Origin: Bacteroidota bacterium
GTDB taxonomy: Bacteria; Bacteroidota; Bacteroidia; B-17B0; Aurantibacillaceae
Length of the DNA: 64,000 nucleotides
NCBI GenBank assembly: GCA_021323535.1
Contig: JAJONO010000012.1
Location: 1-64,000 of the forward strand
Direction of reading: 5' to 3'
Shown: one piece after another, positions 19,501-28,313 of the stretch
How the letters are laid out: every line of letters starts with the position of its first letter
Numbering within the stretch: the stretch's first letter is position 1
The notes under the pieces: generated by a model
What the model was told of the DNA's origin: nothing
Database searches by the model: none
Seen by the model: the letters and a program-made list of their open reading frames with translations, nothing else
Program-made: the position numbers and the translations under genes

Positions 19501-20317
19501 TGCCATGCGTATCCAGGTGAGTGATATTCCCCAGGTAAATGTTGTAAGTAATGTTGAAAAAGGCTGCAGGCCAGTTGAGGTTACATTTAATACGCCAAGC
19601 GCAAATTCAGGAATAGGAACCTGGAACTTTGGAGATGGTTCTTCCACGCAGAATGGATTAACAGCAAATCATACATTCGATGCTCCGGGGTCTTATACAA
19701 TTTCTTTTACCTATATAAATGATATGGGATGTGGTACGCAAGCGGTACTTCCATATGCAATAAAAGTTTTTGATGTGCCTCACGCCGCGTTTAGTTTCAG
19801 TCCGGAAGAAGTTAGTATGATCGATCCGAAAATTCAGTTTACCAATCTTAGTACCATACTTGGAAACAATACTTACCAATGGCAGATTGCCGATAAGTAT
19901 CAGCTTAACGATGTAAATCCCCAGGTGATCTTTGACAAAGCGGGAGATTACATGATAACTCTTACCGCTAAAACGCCTGAAGGCTGTAAGGATATTACAA
20001 GCCAGCGTGTAACAATAAGAAATGATTACGGAGTATATGTTCCTAATTCATTTACGCCAAACTATGATGGAGTGAATGATATCTTTATCCCGGTTTTCTC
20101 ACCTTATGGATTGGATCTTAATGTTTATGATCTCGAAATTTTTGATAGATGGGGCGCTTCTTTATTCCATACAAAAGATTATACGGTTGGCTGGGATGGT
20201 TTAGCGAAGGGAACTTCAGACCCGGTTAAACAGGATGTATATGTTTACAGGATAAAATACAAAGACGCTGAAGGAAAGATCTATCACAAGACAGGACATG
20301 TAAGTTTACTAAAGTAG
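16502..20317 (+). CDS. Giant T9SS-exported surface protein, paralogue of the upstream gene
   Basis: A 1271-residue secreted protein. I use the ATG at 16502 (MNFFVTKVK); an in-frame TTG 12 bases upstream is less likely. In order: signal peptide ending GFFSQ; an N-terminal Bacteroidota surface domain (NTCANATPFCTGN, PNPAWFYMQI, DFICWGPF, YVLLITNFSN) that replaces the MAM-like domain of its neighbour; one Ig-like domain; the GVGPAC/WPAPYGNWY module; three A-B repeat pairs (DNA 18128-19535); a PKD domain (WNFGDGSSTQ); and a type B T9SS sorting domain ending GHVSLLK. The likely role is surface adhesion. From the shared module onward it parallels the upstream protein domain for domain. Confidence 0.85.
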   Translation: MNFFVTKVKLIAFFSLLSAGFFSQTNNTCANATPFCTGNTMQFPAGVNAGSAQGGPSYGCLGSQPNPAWFYMQIANGGPISIVMSANNDIDFICWGPFPNLASSCGNLTGGNIQSCSYSGAATETCTIANAIPGQFYVLLITNFSNSNQQITFNQNNATTPGAGSTNCGLICTITATNSGMVCSGQNATLSATTGTAVSSFTWTGPGGFTSNVLNPVVTNITAVSVYTIKGATSSSTCQATTTINVTQPPVYTVTPLTSTVCQGGVFTPSVTFGQGFSGTPCSNTGVGPACASPAITQVGNPQTGQNGTTTWPAPYGNWYKNARHQMLFTAAELNAAGIGMGYITNLAFNVITVNGTINYPGYTIRLKCTNVTALSGGFDNTGWFTVFSSNVAVAAGWNTHNFTAPYYWDGVSNLLVDICYNITPNYTSNCISPYRATAFNSCRVWYSDVATACMTGANPLITTVNRPLIRFGNCTTPNPSAFSYSWSPGPGIAAPTASSTAITTQPITGTLSTAIYSVVVSPTNISCPAMQTLTVTIANPLTPTLTIPGPLCNTANTVNLNAVPGGGTWTNNGGVSAGGILTPALAPIGTSSVLYSTVVGSCIATSTAAINVSQFNTAAFTTSIAPMCVTSPIVNLNSIVQSTVNGTWSGVNVNNNSFNPSGLSTNIYTLTYNTTSSPNATLCPDVNSIAISVLNPPTPTISAIGPYCNTAGNIQMIVSPNSGTWTPVVYQTPTGIFSPSQAAIGSNTVQYVIGTFTCNTQATSTINVEAFVPAVITGSISDKCNTASQVNLTPLVVNNTGTWSGPGVTGSVFDPSASGTGNLTLTYNTNSSPVGLCPDQATLAVNVFSLATPVITQIGPFCNMHGAVMIPVTPLGGYFSSSGNGAVNNQGLFVPPNASIGQNIINYSVSAGPCVATAQTTINIEAFVSADFTKYAGPFCKNDPPINLNSIVQNQGGTWSGPTQVNGLFTPANANIGNNNIVIYYTNSSPTPSLCPDSSAMRIQVSDIPQVNVVSNVEKGCRPVEVTFNTPSANSGIGTWNFGDGSSTQNGLTANHTFDAPGSYTISFTYINDMGCGTQAVLPYAIKVFDVPHAAFSFSPEEVSMIDPKIQFTNLSTILGNNTYQWQIADKYQLNDVNPQVIFDKAGDYMITLTAKTPEGCKDITSQRVTIRNDYGVYVPNSFTPNYDGVNDIFIPVFSPYGLDLNVYDLEIFDRWGASLFHTKDYTVGWDGLAKGTSDPVKQDVYVYRIKYKDAEGKIYHKTGHVSLLK
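18128..19535 (+). repeat. Three tandem ~471-bp repeats (A-B Ig-like pairs)
   Basis: A units start at about 18128, 18599 and 19070, giving a period of 471 bp. They correspond one to one with the repeats of the upstream gene, including almost identical strings such as EAFVPAVITGSISDKCNT. Unit n here resembles unit n of the neighbour more than its own other units, so the triplication predates the gene duplication. Confidence 0.7.
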
Positions 20318-20348
20318 ACGATAGTTTATAGCCAACAGTTTATAGAGA

Positions 20349-20378
20349 AGGAGCTTTCAGAAATGATGGCTCTTTTTT
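20349..20378 (+). terminator. Weak intrinsic terminator after second surface protein
   Basis: GAGCTTTCA, loop GAAA, TGATGGCTC then six T. It aligns with the strong terminator after the first paralogue but has one T-T mismatch and one wobble pair, so it may be a decayed copy. Two AGTTTATAG repeats (20323-20331 and 20337-20345) lie just upstream. Confidence 0.5.
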
Positions 20379-20396
20379 GATTCTAGAAGAAAGAAC

Positions 20397-20493
20397 TGAG
20401 GAAGCGAAGTATGCAGAGAATAATGAAGTAATAATATTTTAAGAAAAAATCTTCTGAGAACTCAGCTTACTGCGCGTTTGTCTGCGAGAACTA
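20397..20493 (-). repeat. Intergenic repeat element, copy A (abuts stop codon of PP2C gene)
   Basis: Read on the minus strand it begins TAGTTCTCGCAGA, whose TAG is the stop codon of the PP2C gene, and ends CTCTGCATACTTCGCTTCC. The same 13-mer, also at a stop codon, and a closely similar far end occur at 34648-34795. Its inside is rich in inverted CGCAG/CTGAG words. Confidence 0.5.
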
Positions 20494-22686
20494 AACCTTA
20501 AACCCAATTACCAGCACGTCGTCAATTTGTTTCTGGTTACCTTTCCAGGTATTGAATGTATTTTCAATTTCGCTGAGCTGTTCGTTTGCAGAGAGATTGT
20601 GCACTTTGAGAAGAAGATCCTCGAAACGTGTGCTCAGGAATTTCTTTTTGGTTAATTCACCCATCTGGTCAGCAAAACCATCGGTAGTGAGATAAACGGC
20701 TGTGATATCGGAGAGATCTACACCAATGGAATACAATTGATCATTAGTACGTAAGTCGAATACACCGTTGATAGAATTGATCTGAGATTCTGTCTTTTCT
20801 ACTTTTCCGTTTCCAACAAGGTATAGCGTTTGATTGGCGCCTGCGAACATCAATCTCTTTTTCTCAGAATCGATTTTACAAATAGAAATATCCATTCCGT
20901 CGGGATTGATCTCTTCTTTTTGTTTTGATACAAGGGTAGAGGAGAGGCCGGAACACAAAGCTTTTAAAATTTCTGCGGGATCGGTGATGTTTTTATGTGT
21001 TACAATTTCATTAAGTAAAGTGCTTCCTACCATGCTGAGAAAAGCACCCGGAACGCCATGTCCGGTACAATCTGCAACGGCAAGGATCATTTCTTTGCTA
21101 TCCGGAAGTGAACAGAACCAGTAAAAATCACCGCTTACAATGTCTTTCGGACGGTAAAGGATAAAACTTTCAGTGAAAACTTTTTTAAGAATGGTGTCGT
21201 TCGGAAGAATGGAACTTTGAATCCGCTTAGCGTAGTTAATACTGTCAATGATCTGTTTCTGGTTTCTTTCCACGAGTGATTTTTGCTCTTCAACTTCCAG
21301 TTTTTGTTTCGAAATAACACTGTTCACCTGTTTTTTCTGCCTGTAGCTTATGAAAATGAAAATGGCGAGAAGCAACATGAAACCAAACGCTACGATGAAT
21401 AAATTCCGGATGGTTTTTTGTTTTTCATTTTCTTCTTTTGCAATCGTCTCCTTTTTTTCCTGTTCAAGATTTGAGGCGCTTTCTTTTTTCTCGAATTCGT
21501 AATTCATTTCAATGCGAATGCTTTTCGATGTATTTTCGGCATTGGTAACGCTATCCTTATATTGAATGTACTTTTTATAATTCTGGAAGGCATCTTCCAT
21601 CTTGCCCGTGTTAGTATTGAATTCAGAAATGGCTTTGTAACATTCACCAATATAGGTTGGCAATCCTAATCTTTGATAAGTTTCGAGGGCCTTGTTCAGA
21701 TACGAACTGGCTTCCTGGATGTTTTTTTGCCTGTTTCCAATTCCTTTTTTGATCATGGAAGTGTAAATGGTGCCCGTGTTGAGGTAAACCAGTCCCAGAT
21801 ACTGATACTGGCGGTTAGATTGCTGCTCTAACATATCGCGCGCTTTCAATGAGTATTCCAAAGCTTTTTCATGTTCGTTCATGGACTCATAGGTGCTTCC
21901 AATATTTACATAAGCAAGAGCTATCTCAAGAACATTGTCGGTTTTTTCAACAAGCTTAAGATATTTCATGAAATACTCCAGTGCTTTCGGATGTTCGCCT
22001 TTTTCACCGTATACGGCGCCAATATTTGTAACGGCCATACTGGTAACGTCCTTGTCTTTTATTAATTCTCCGATGGCCTGTTCTTTTTTGTAGTATTCCA
22101 GCGCTTTATCATATTCGTTCTGGTTTGTAAAACAAACACCGAGACTATTATACACTGTGGCAATTTCGTTCTTGTTATTGGTTTCTTCCATTAGCTTAAG
22201 CGCTTTGAAAAAAAACTCCATTGCAACAGGGTTATTTTCCTGTACCAGGTAATTTGTTCCAATGTAATTATAACACATGGCCAAATCTTTAGGGTCGCCC
22301 AATTCCTGGCGAATCTTCAGTTCCCTTTTGTATTCACGTGTGGAGTTAGGAATATCTTCATAGGTGTAATAGGCATACCCAAGACTGCTAATGGCATCTG
22401 CGAGACATTTTTTGCCTTCTTTGCTAAAACCCTCTTCAATTAATTTATTGGAAATGTTCTCAGCAATACGCGCGTGTTTAATAGCGGTTGAATGATCGCC
22501 TCTGAAACTACATTTACGGCTAAGAGAAACGAGTACATTAACACGTGATGTATCTTTAAGTGAAGGATCGCCGGCTTTGGCATTAAGCGTTTTAAGAATC
22601 CTGAGAAGAGAATCAATCGATCTGTCCCTTTGTGAAAAAAGGTTTAAGCACAGTACAAAACATATCAGGGAAATAAAATATCTCAC
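20491..22686 (-). CDS. TPR sensor with membrane anchor and PP2C/SpoIIE phosphatase domain
   Basis: A 731-residue protein. In order: signal peptide (ending NLFSQ); a periplasmic array of about seven TPRs (for example NLGVCFTNQNEYDKALEYY-type units) to residue 390; a coiled coil; a membrane span (LFIVAFGFMLLLAIFIFISY); a second coiled coil; and a cytoplasmic SpoIIE-type PP2C domain (ILPNDTILKKVF, YRPKDIVSGDFYW, VADCTGHGVPGAF). The GDFY and DCTGHG aspartates fit metal binding. It likely dephosphorylates an anti-sigma-factor antagonist or similar partner, but none is encoded nearby. The start is GTG. It stands alone, separated from clpC by a terminator. Confidence 0.88.
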   Translation of the reverse strand: MRYFISLICFVLCLNLFSQRDRSIDSLLRILKTLNAKAGDPSLKDTSRVNVLVSLSRKCSFRGDHSTAIKHARIAENISNKLIEEGFSKEGKKCLADAISSLGYAYYTYEDIPNSTREYKRELKIRQELGDPKDLAMCYNYIGTNYLVQENNPVAMEFFFKALKLMEETNNKNEIATVYNSLGVCFTNQNEYDKALEYYKKEQAIGELIKDKDVTSMAVTNIGAVYGEKGEHPKALEYFMKYLKLVEKTDNVLEIALAYVNIGSTYESMNEHEKALEYSLKARDMLEQQSNRQYQYLGLVYLNTGTIYTSMIKKGIGNRQKNIQEASSYLNKALETYQRLGLPTYIGECYKAISEFNTNTGKMEDAFQNYKKYIQYKDSVTNAENTSKSIRIEMNYEFEKKESASNLEQEKKETIAKEENEKQKTIRNLFIVAFGFMLLLAIFIFISYRQKKQVNSVISKQKLEVEEQKSLVERNQKQIIDSINYAKRIQSSILPNDTILKKVFTESFILYRPKDIVSGDFYWFCSLPDSKEMILAVADCTGHGVPGAFLSMVGSTLLNEIVTHKNITDPAEILKALCSGLSSTLVSKQKEEINPDGMDISICKIDSEKKRLMFAGANQTLYLVGNGKVEKTESQINSINGVFDLRTNDQLYSIGVDLSDITAVYLTTDGFADQMGELTKKKFLSTRFEDLLLKVHNLSANEQLSEIENTFNTWKGNQKQIDDVLVIGFKV

Positions 22687-22756
22687 GAATCCGGGATTAA
22701 TCCGGAAATAAAGATATCAATAAATTAATTCTTACCTAAAAAACACCTAAAAAAAG

Positions 22757-22784
22757 AAAGACCCGGAGAGTTTCCGGGTCTTTT
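22757..22784 (-). terminator. Intrinsic terminator after clpC
   Basis: AAGACCCGGA and its complement TCCGGGTCTT form a GC-rich stem with a 5-base loop. On the minus strand the stem is followed by CTTTCTTTTTT, a good U-tract, directly after the clpC stop. Confidence 0.8.
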
Positions 22785-22786
22785 CA

Positions 22787-25336
22787 TTATGCTTTATCTT
22801 CTTTTTTACTTCGTTTTCCTTTTGGTTTGTGAGTAGAAACAACGATCTCATCTTTTTCCTTGTTGTAATCCACTTCCAGTTCGTCACCTTCACTTAAATT
22901 ACTTTTGATGATCTCTTCGGCCATAGGATCTTCGAGATATTTCTGAATGGCACGTTTTAAAGGCCTTGCGCCATAATTCGGATCATATCCTTTTTCAACA
23001 ATGTAATCTTTAGCCGCATCAGTAATTTTGATAGTATATCCTAATCCTGTTACGCGTCCGAATAAATGTCCAAGTTCAATATCAATGATCTTGTGAATAT
23101 CTTCACGGGTAAGAGAGTTAAACATGATCACATCATCGATACGGTTAAGAAATTCAGGAGCGAATGCTTTCTTGAGCGCATTCTGAATTACACCTTGACT
23201 GGCTTCTTCCTCGCCTTCTTTTCTTGAACTTGTTCCGAATCCAACACCTGTTCCGAAATCTTTTAACTGGCGTGCACCAATGTTAGACGTCATTATGATA
23301 ATGGTATTTTTGAAGTCGATTTTTCTTCCCAGACTATCAGTTAACTGACCATCGTCGAGAACCTGTAACAACATGTTGAATACATCCGGATGCGCTTTTT
23401 CGATCTCATCGAGTAACACAACCGCATAAGGACGACGACGAACCTTTTCGGTTAATTGTCCGCCTTCTTCATAACCTACATATCCCGGAGGAGCTCCGAT
23501 GAGGCGGGTTACAGCGAATTTTTCCATGTACTCACTCATGTCGATACGGATCAACGCATCATCATTATCAAATAAATGTTTCGCTAAAATTTTCGCTAAT
23601 TGTGTTTTACCAACACCTGTAGGTCCAAGGAAAATAAATGAACCGATCGGTTTGTTCGGATCTTTTAATCCGGCGCGGTTACGCTGAATGGCTTTCACCA
23701 CTTTTGCAAGCGCGGCATCCTGGCCAATTACTTTTCCTTTGAGAAGTTCGTTCATCTTCACGAGTTTTTCTCCCTCGTTCTGGTTGACGCGTTGAACAGG
23801 AACGCCGCTCATCATACTCACTACTTCTGCTACATTTTCTTCCGTAACGGTTACGCGGTTCTGTTTGGTTTCTTCTTCCCAGGCTTTTTTAGCTGTTTCG
23901 AGCTGTGTCTGTAATTGCTTCTCAGTATCACGTAAGCGGGCAGCTTCTTCGTATTTCTGACTGCGTACGACCTGGTTTTTTAATTCTTTTATCTCTTCAA
24001 TTTTCGCTTCGATGTCGAGAATATTTTGCGGCACATTGATGTTAGTGATGTGAACACGGCTTCCCGCTTCATCCAACGCGTCAATGGCTTTATCTGGTAA
24101 GTGCCTGTCGGTAATATATCTTGCAGTTAAAGAAACACAAGCTTTAATTGCTTCGTCTGTATAAGTAACATTGTGATGATCTTCATATTTTGATTTGATA
24201 TTGTGAAGGATCTGTAAAGATTCATCCTGTGTTGCAGGCTCAACAATTACTTTCTGGAAACGGCGCTCTAAAGCTCCGTCTTTCTCAATATACTGACGGT
24301 ATTCATCAAGTGTGGTTGCACCGATACATTGAATTTCGCCACGCGCTAAAGCGGGCTTGAACATGTTGCTGGCGTCTAAACTTCCGCTTGCGCCACCTGC
24401 GCCAATGATGGTGTGAATTTCGTCAATGAATAAAATTACGTCAGGGCTTTTCTCAAGCTCGTTCATAACAGCCTTCATACGCTCTTCAAATTGTCCACGG
24501 TATTTAGTTCCGGCAACGAGAGAAGCAAGATCTAAAGTAACAACACGTTTGTTAAACAGAACGCGGCTCACTTTTCTTTGTACAATTCTTAAAGCGAGCC
24601 CTTCAGCAATACTTGATTTACCAACACCGGGTTCTCCAATGAGAATAGGGTTGTTCTTCTTACGACGTGAAAGAATCTGCGAAACGCGTTCGATCTCTTT
24701 CTCGCGTCCCACAACAGGATCAAGTTTTCCGTCCTCTGCCATTTTGGTAAGATCCCTGCCAAAATTGTCGAGAACCGGCGTTTTTGACTTGCTATCTCCT
24801 TGTTTCTTCTGGCTGCCAGGATTGTTGCTGGCGCCAAAGTTTGAATCATCTGCGTCCTCATCGTCGTTTCCGGCGGCTGAGTTTTCGATTTTTCCAGGGT
24901 TATCAAGGAACCCTTCGAGTTCTGCGCGTGTGGCATCATAATCCACTCCGCTTTTTAATAAAGTCTTTGTAACGATATTGTCATTATCTTTCAATATACA
25001 CAACAAAAGATGTTCGGTGCCTATTTGTACCGACTTAAAGGTTTTCGCCTCTAAATACGTCAGTTTAAGCGTTTTTTCGGCCTGTTTTACAAGGGGAATG
25101 TTGGCCAGGTTGTTTGTTTTACGAATTCCAGGAGTTAAATTCTGTTCGATCGTACGGCGTAACTCTTGCGAATCAACGCCTAAATTTTTCAATAAACGCA
25201 TTCCAACACCATCGCCGTCACGAATCATTCCTAACATAAGGTGTTCAATTCCGATAAAATCGTGTCCCAAACGAAGTGCCTCTTCACGGCTGTAGGTAAT
25301 CACATCTTTTACCCGGGGAGAAAATTTTGCTTCCAT
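22787..25336 (-). CDS. clpC: ATP-dependent Clp protease ATP-binding subunit ClpC
   Basis: An 849-residue cytoplasmic Hsp100. In order: a Clp N domain with two repeats (FSPRVKDVITYSREEALRLG, then GTEHLLLCIL); a linker rich in acidic residues, Ser and Asn; AAA-1 (Walker A GEPGVGKSSIAEG near residue 225); a UVR-type middle region (QKYEEAARLRDTEKQLQ); AAA-2 (Walker A GPTGVGKTQLAK); and a C-terminal D2-small domain with a basic tail. It unfolds substrates for ClpP, with ClpS (encoded at 10.5 kb) a possible adaptor. The UVR motif separates it from ClpB and ClpA. The ATG start has a weak -7 box about 47 bases upstream. Confidence 0.96.
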   Translation of the reverse strand: MEAKFSPRVKDVITYSREEALRLGHDFIGIEHLMLGMIRDGDGVGMRLLKNLGVDSQELRRTIEQNLTPGIRKTNNLANIPLVKQAEKTLKLTYLEAKTFKSVQIGTEHLLLCILKDNDNIVTKTLLKSGVDYDATRAELEGFLDNPGKIENSAAGNDDEDADDSNFGASNNPGSQKKQGDSKSKTPVLDNFGRDLTKMAEDGKLDPVVGREKEIERVSQILSRRKKNNPILIGEPGVGKSSIAEGLALRIVQRKVSRVLFNKRVVTLDLASLVAGTKYRGQFEERMKAVMNELEKSPDVILFIDEIHTIIGAGGASGSLDASNMFKPALARGEIQCIGATTLDEYRQYIEKDGALERRFQKVIVEPATQDESLQILHNIKSKYEDHHNVTYTDEAIKACVSLTARYITDRHLPDKAIDALDEAGSRVHITNINVPQNILDIEAKIEEIKELKNQVVRSQKYEEAARLRDTEKQLQTQLETAKKAWEEETKQNRVTVTEENVAEVVSMMSGVPVQRVNQNEGEKLVKMNELLKGKVIGQDAALAKVVKAIQRNRAGLKDPNKPIGSFIFLGPTGVGKTQLAKILAKHLFDNDDALIRIDMSEYMEKFAVTRLIGAPPGYVGYEEGGQLTEKVRRRPYAVVLLDEIEKAHPDVFNMLLQVLDDGQLTDSLGRKIDFKNTIIIMTSNIGARQLKDFGTGVGFGTSSRKEGEEEASQGVIQNALKKAFAPEFLNRIDDVIMFNSLTREDIHKIIDIELGHLFGRVTGLGYTIKITDAAKDYIVEKGYDPNYGARPLKRAIQKYLEDPMAEEIIKSNLSEGDELEVDYNKEKDEIVVSTHKPKGKRSKKEDKA

Positions 25337-25382
25337 AAAAATATCCTTTCTAATGGTTAAGTTACATATATAATGCCAATCT

Positions 25383-25390
25383 CAAAAATA
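25383..25390 (-). promoter_or_regulatory. Candidate -7 box for clpC
   Basis: The minus strand reads TATTTTTG, fitting TAnnTTTG. No convincing -33 TTG is seen at the proper distance. The rest of the 255-base clpC/gyrA divergent region shows no clear gyrA promoter. Confidence 0.25.
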
Positions 25391-25591
25391 GGTTATAATA
25401 AGTGGAAAGTTAAATTTTATAACCGGTTTTTTTAACAAAATTTTTGTTGATAAGTTTTGGCTGTAATCGCTGATTTTTCGCTACTTTCATGGGTTCTTAA
25501 AGGATTTTTTTCAGCCTTTTTTTCGACGTACAAAAGTTAAAAATGAGGCATGACAAAAGTTCATAAAACTTAACAAAAGAAACTAAATAGT

Positions 25592-28156
25592 ATGGCACAC
25601 GAAGGAGAAAAAATTATTCCGATTAACATTGAAGATGAAATGAAAACGGCTTACATCGATTATTCGATGTCGGTTATCGTTTCAAGGGCATTACCTGACG
25701 TGCGTGACGGCTTAAAACCGGTTCACCGCCGCGTATTGTACGGAATGCTTGATTTAGGAGTTTTACATAACCGCCCTTATAAAAAATCAGCGCGTATTGT
25801 TGGGGAAGTATTGGGTAAATATCACCCCCATGGCGATGCCAGCGTTTATGACACTATGGTGCGTATGGCGCAGGATTGGAGCCTGCGTTACATGCTGGTT
25901 GACGGACAGGGAAATTTTGGAAGTATGGATGGTGATCCTCCTGCGGCAATGCGTTATACAGAAGTTCGTTTCAGAAAGATCACTGAAGAAATGCTCGCGG
26001 ATATTGAAAAAGAAACTGTTGATTTTCGTCCTAACTTCGATGATAGTTTAACTGAACCAACTGTTCTTCCTACAAAAATACCTAACCTCCTGGTAAACGG
26101 AGCATCAGGAATTGCTGTAGGTATGGCCACGAACATGGCACCGCATAATTTAAGTGAGGTAATTGATGCTACTATGGCTTACATCGACAACCGCGATATT
26201 GATGTTGTTGGTTTAATGAAATTTGTCAAAGCGCCTGATTTTCCAACAGGTGGAATCATTTATGGTTATGAAGGTGTGAAAGAAGCTTTTGCTACTGGCC
26301 GTGGCCGCGTAGTAATGCGCGCGAAAGCTGTTATTGAACAGGTTGGTGACCGTGAGAGAATTATTGTTACAGAAGTTCCTTACCAGATCAATAAAGCAGA
26401 GATGATCAAACGTCAGTGGGAACTTTGCAATGAGAAAAAGATTGAAGGTATCAGCGAGATCCGTGATGAAAGTAACCGCGAAGGAATTCGTGTAGTGTAC
26501 GAATTAAGAAGAGATGCTATCAGCAATGTTGTATTAAATAATTTATACAAGTTTACCGCGTTACAGACTTCATTCTCAATTAATAATGTTGTTCTCGTAA
26601 ATGGTCGTCCCGAAATACTTAACCTGAAACAACAAATTCATTATTTTGTTGAGCACCGTCACGATGTGGTTGTGCGTCGTACCAAATATGAATTAGCGCA
26701 AGCCGAAAAGCGCGCACATATTTTACAGGGATTATTAGTTGCTCTCGATAACCTCGACGATGTAATTAAAATTATCCGCGAAAGCGAAACTCCTGATGTA
26801 GCGCGCGATGAATTAATGTCAAAATTTAGCTTATCGGAAGTTCAGTCACGCGCGATCCTCGACATGCGTTTAAGAACTCTTACAGGACTGGAACGTGATA
26901 AATTAAAAGCAGAATTTGATGAGCTCATGAAAACAATTGCTCATCTCAACGATATTTTAAATAACGAACCATTGCGTTACAATATTATTAAGGACGAATT
27001 ACTGGAAGTAAAACAGAAGTTCGGTGATGAGCGCCGCAGTGAAATTGTTTATGTGGGCGATGATCTTAAAATTGAAGACATGATCGCCGATGAAGATGTG
27101 GTAATTACTATTTCTCATATGGGATATATGAAACGCACCAATCTTGATGAGTATCGCGCGCAAGGCCGCGGTGGAAAAGGAAGTAAAGGGTCGAGCACAC
27201 GCGATGAAGATTTCATTGAGCACATGTTCATAGCTTCAACGCACAATTATTTATTATTATTTACAGAAAAAGGACAATGTTACTGGATACGTGCTTACGA
27301 AGTTCCGGAAGGAAATAAACAAAGTAAGGGCCGTGCAATTCAGAACTTAATCAGTATTGCACCTGATGATAAAGTAAAAGCCTTCATAAATGTAACAAGT
27401 CTTGATAAAGAAGAATATATCAATAACAACTTTATCATTCTTTGCACAAGAGATGGAATTATCAAGAAAACTTCTTTAGAAGCCTATTCACGTCCACGTG
27501 CTAATGGTATTAATGCTATTACTATTCGCGAAGGAGATGTGCTTTTAGAAGCAGCATTAACAAACGGAACGAGCGAGATCATGCTTGCTACTAAACTTGG
27601 TAAAGTGTGCCGCTTCAATGAAGAGAAAGTAAGACCGATGGGACGTAATGCCAGCGGAGTTATCGGTATTGATCTGAACGACGAAGAAGGAGGAAAAAAT
27701 GAAGTGATCGGAATGATCTGTATAGACAATCCTCAAACCAATGTTCTCGTAGTTTCAGAAAAAGGATATGGCAAGCGTAGCGATATTGAAGAATACCGTG
27801 TAACCAACCGTGGTGGAAAAGGTGTGAAGACCATTAACATTACAGACAAAACCGGGAACCTTGTTGGGATTAAATCAGTAACTGACGCAGACGATCTGAT
27901 GATCATCACTAAAAACGGAATCACTATTCGTTTAAATGTAAGTTCTCTCCGTGTTATGGGTAGAGCCACGCAAGGTGTTAGATTGATCAATATTTCAGAG
28001 TCGGATGAAATTGCTGCTGTAACAAAAGTGGATCATGAAGAAGAAGTGGCCGATGAAAATTCGGTCATAACTCCTGAAAATGCTTCATCTGAAGAAACAG
28101 GAACTGCGCCTGAAGAGAATGGGGATAATAACAGCGACGAAACACCAAAAGATTAG
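25592..28156 (+). CDS. gyrA: DNA gyrase subunit A
   Basis: An 854-residue cytoplasmic type II topoisomerase subunit. The winged-helix/tower domain carries the catalytic Tyr122 in AAMRYTE and the quinolone pocket [10 protein letters not shown], with Ala83 and Asp87 in E. coli numbering (numbering is identical here). The C-terminal six-bladed pinwheel has the GyrA box QGRGGKG and repeated TNRGGKG, which argues for GyrA over ParC. The last about 35 residues are acidic, Glu/Asn-rich and probably disordered. With GyrB it introduces negative supercoils. Ala at position 83 instead of Ser/Thr is notable. A TPR protein gene follows. Confidence 0.97.
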   Translation: MAHEGEKIIPINIEDEMKTAYIDYSMSVIVSRALPDVRDGLKPVHRRVLYGMLDLGVLHNRPYKKSARIVGEVLGKYHPHGDASVYDTMVRMAQDWSLRYMLVDGQGNFGSMDGDPPAAMRYTEVRFRKITEEMLADIEKETVDFRPNFDDSLTEPTVLPTKIPNLLVNGASGIAVGMATNMAPHNLSEVIDATMAYIDNRDIDVVGLMKFVKAPDFPTGGIIYGYEGVKEAFATGRGRVVMRAKAVIEQVGDRERIIVTEVPYQINKAEMIKRQWELCNEKKIEGISEIRDESNREGIRVVYELRRDAISNVVLNNLYKFTALQTSFSINNVVLVNGRPEILNLKQQIHYFVEHRHDVVVRRTKYELAQAEKRAHILQGLLVALDNLDDVIKIIRESETPDVARDELMSKFSLSEVQSRAILDMRLRTLTGLERDKLKAEFDELMKTIAHLNDILNNEPLRYNIIKDELLEVKQKFGDERRSEIVYVGDDLKIEDMIADEDVVITISHMGYMKRTNLDEYRAQGRGGKGSKGSSTRDEDFIEHMFIASTHNYLLLFTEKGQCYWIRAYEVPEGNKQSKGRAIQNLISIAPDDKVKAFINVTSLDKEEYINNNFIILCTRDGIIKKTSLEAYSRPRANGINAITIREGDVLLEAALTNGTSEIMLATKLGKVCRFNEEKVRPMGRNASGVIGIDLNDEEGGKNEVIGMICIDNPQTNVLVVSEKGYGKRSDIEEYRVTNRGGKGVKTINITDKTGNLVGIKSVTDADDLMIITKNGITIRLNVSSLRVMGRATQGVRLINISESDEIAAVTKVDHEEEVADENSVITPENASSEETGTAPEENGDNNSDETPKD

Positions 28157-28218
28157 ATTCAAGAACTAAGAATCAAGATTCAAGACTTGTCTCTTGAATC
28201 TTGTCTCTTGATTCTTAT
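28157..28218. repeat. Intergenic imperfect palindrome after gyrA
   Basis: Left arm AAGAATCAAGATTCAAGAC (28168-28186); right arm 28189-28216 contains its complement with a GTCTCTTG duplication. The words AATCAAG/TTCAAGA are repeated in both arms. It starts right after the gyrA stop and may act as a terminator or mRNA 3' stabiliser, although it lacks a U-tract. Confidence 0.55.
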
Positions 28219-28313
28219 ATAAATATTTCTTCGCCCATAAAGAATGTTAAATCCGCAAAAGCGGTATGTAAATTGGAAATAAAAACGTCTGAATAAAAAG
28301 ACATATTACGCAT

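Noticed and set aside
20497-21100. PP2C gene as part of a partner-switch (anti-sigma) operon
   Set aside because: No anti-sigma kinase or STAS antagonist gene is adjacent; the gene stands alone between a terminator and repeat copy A.
24426-24941. 171-residue open frame antisense to clpC
   Set aside because: Antisense to conserved AAA-1 sequence of ClpC; Ser/Arg/Leu-rich as expected for a shadow frame.
25337-25591. RNA gene or riboswitch between clpC and gyrA
   Set aside because: The 255-base gap has no cloverleaf, no conserved aptamer-like core and no convincing stem series; only weak promoter boxes are visible.
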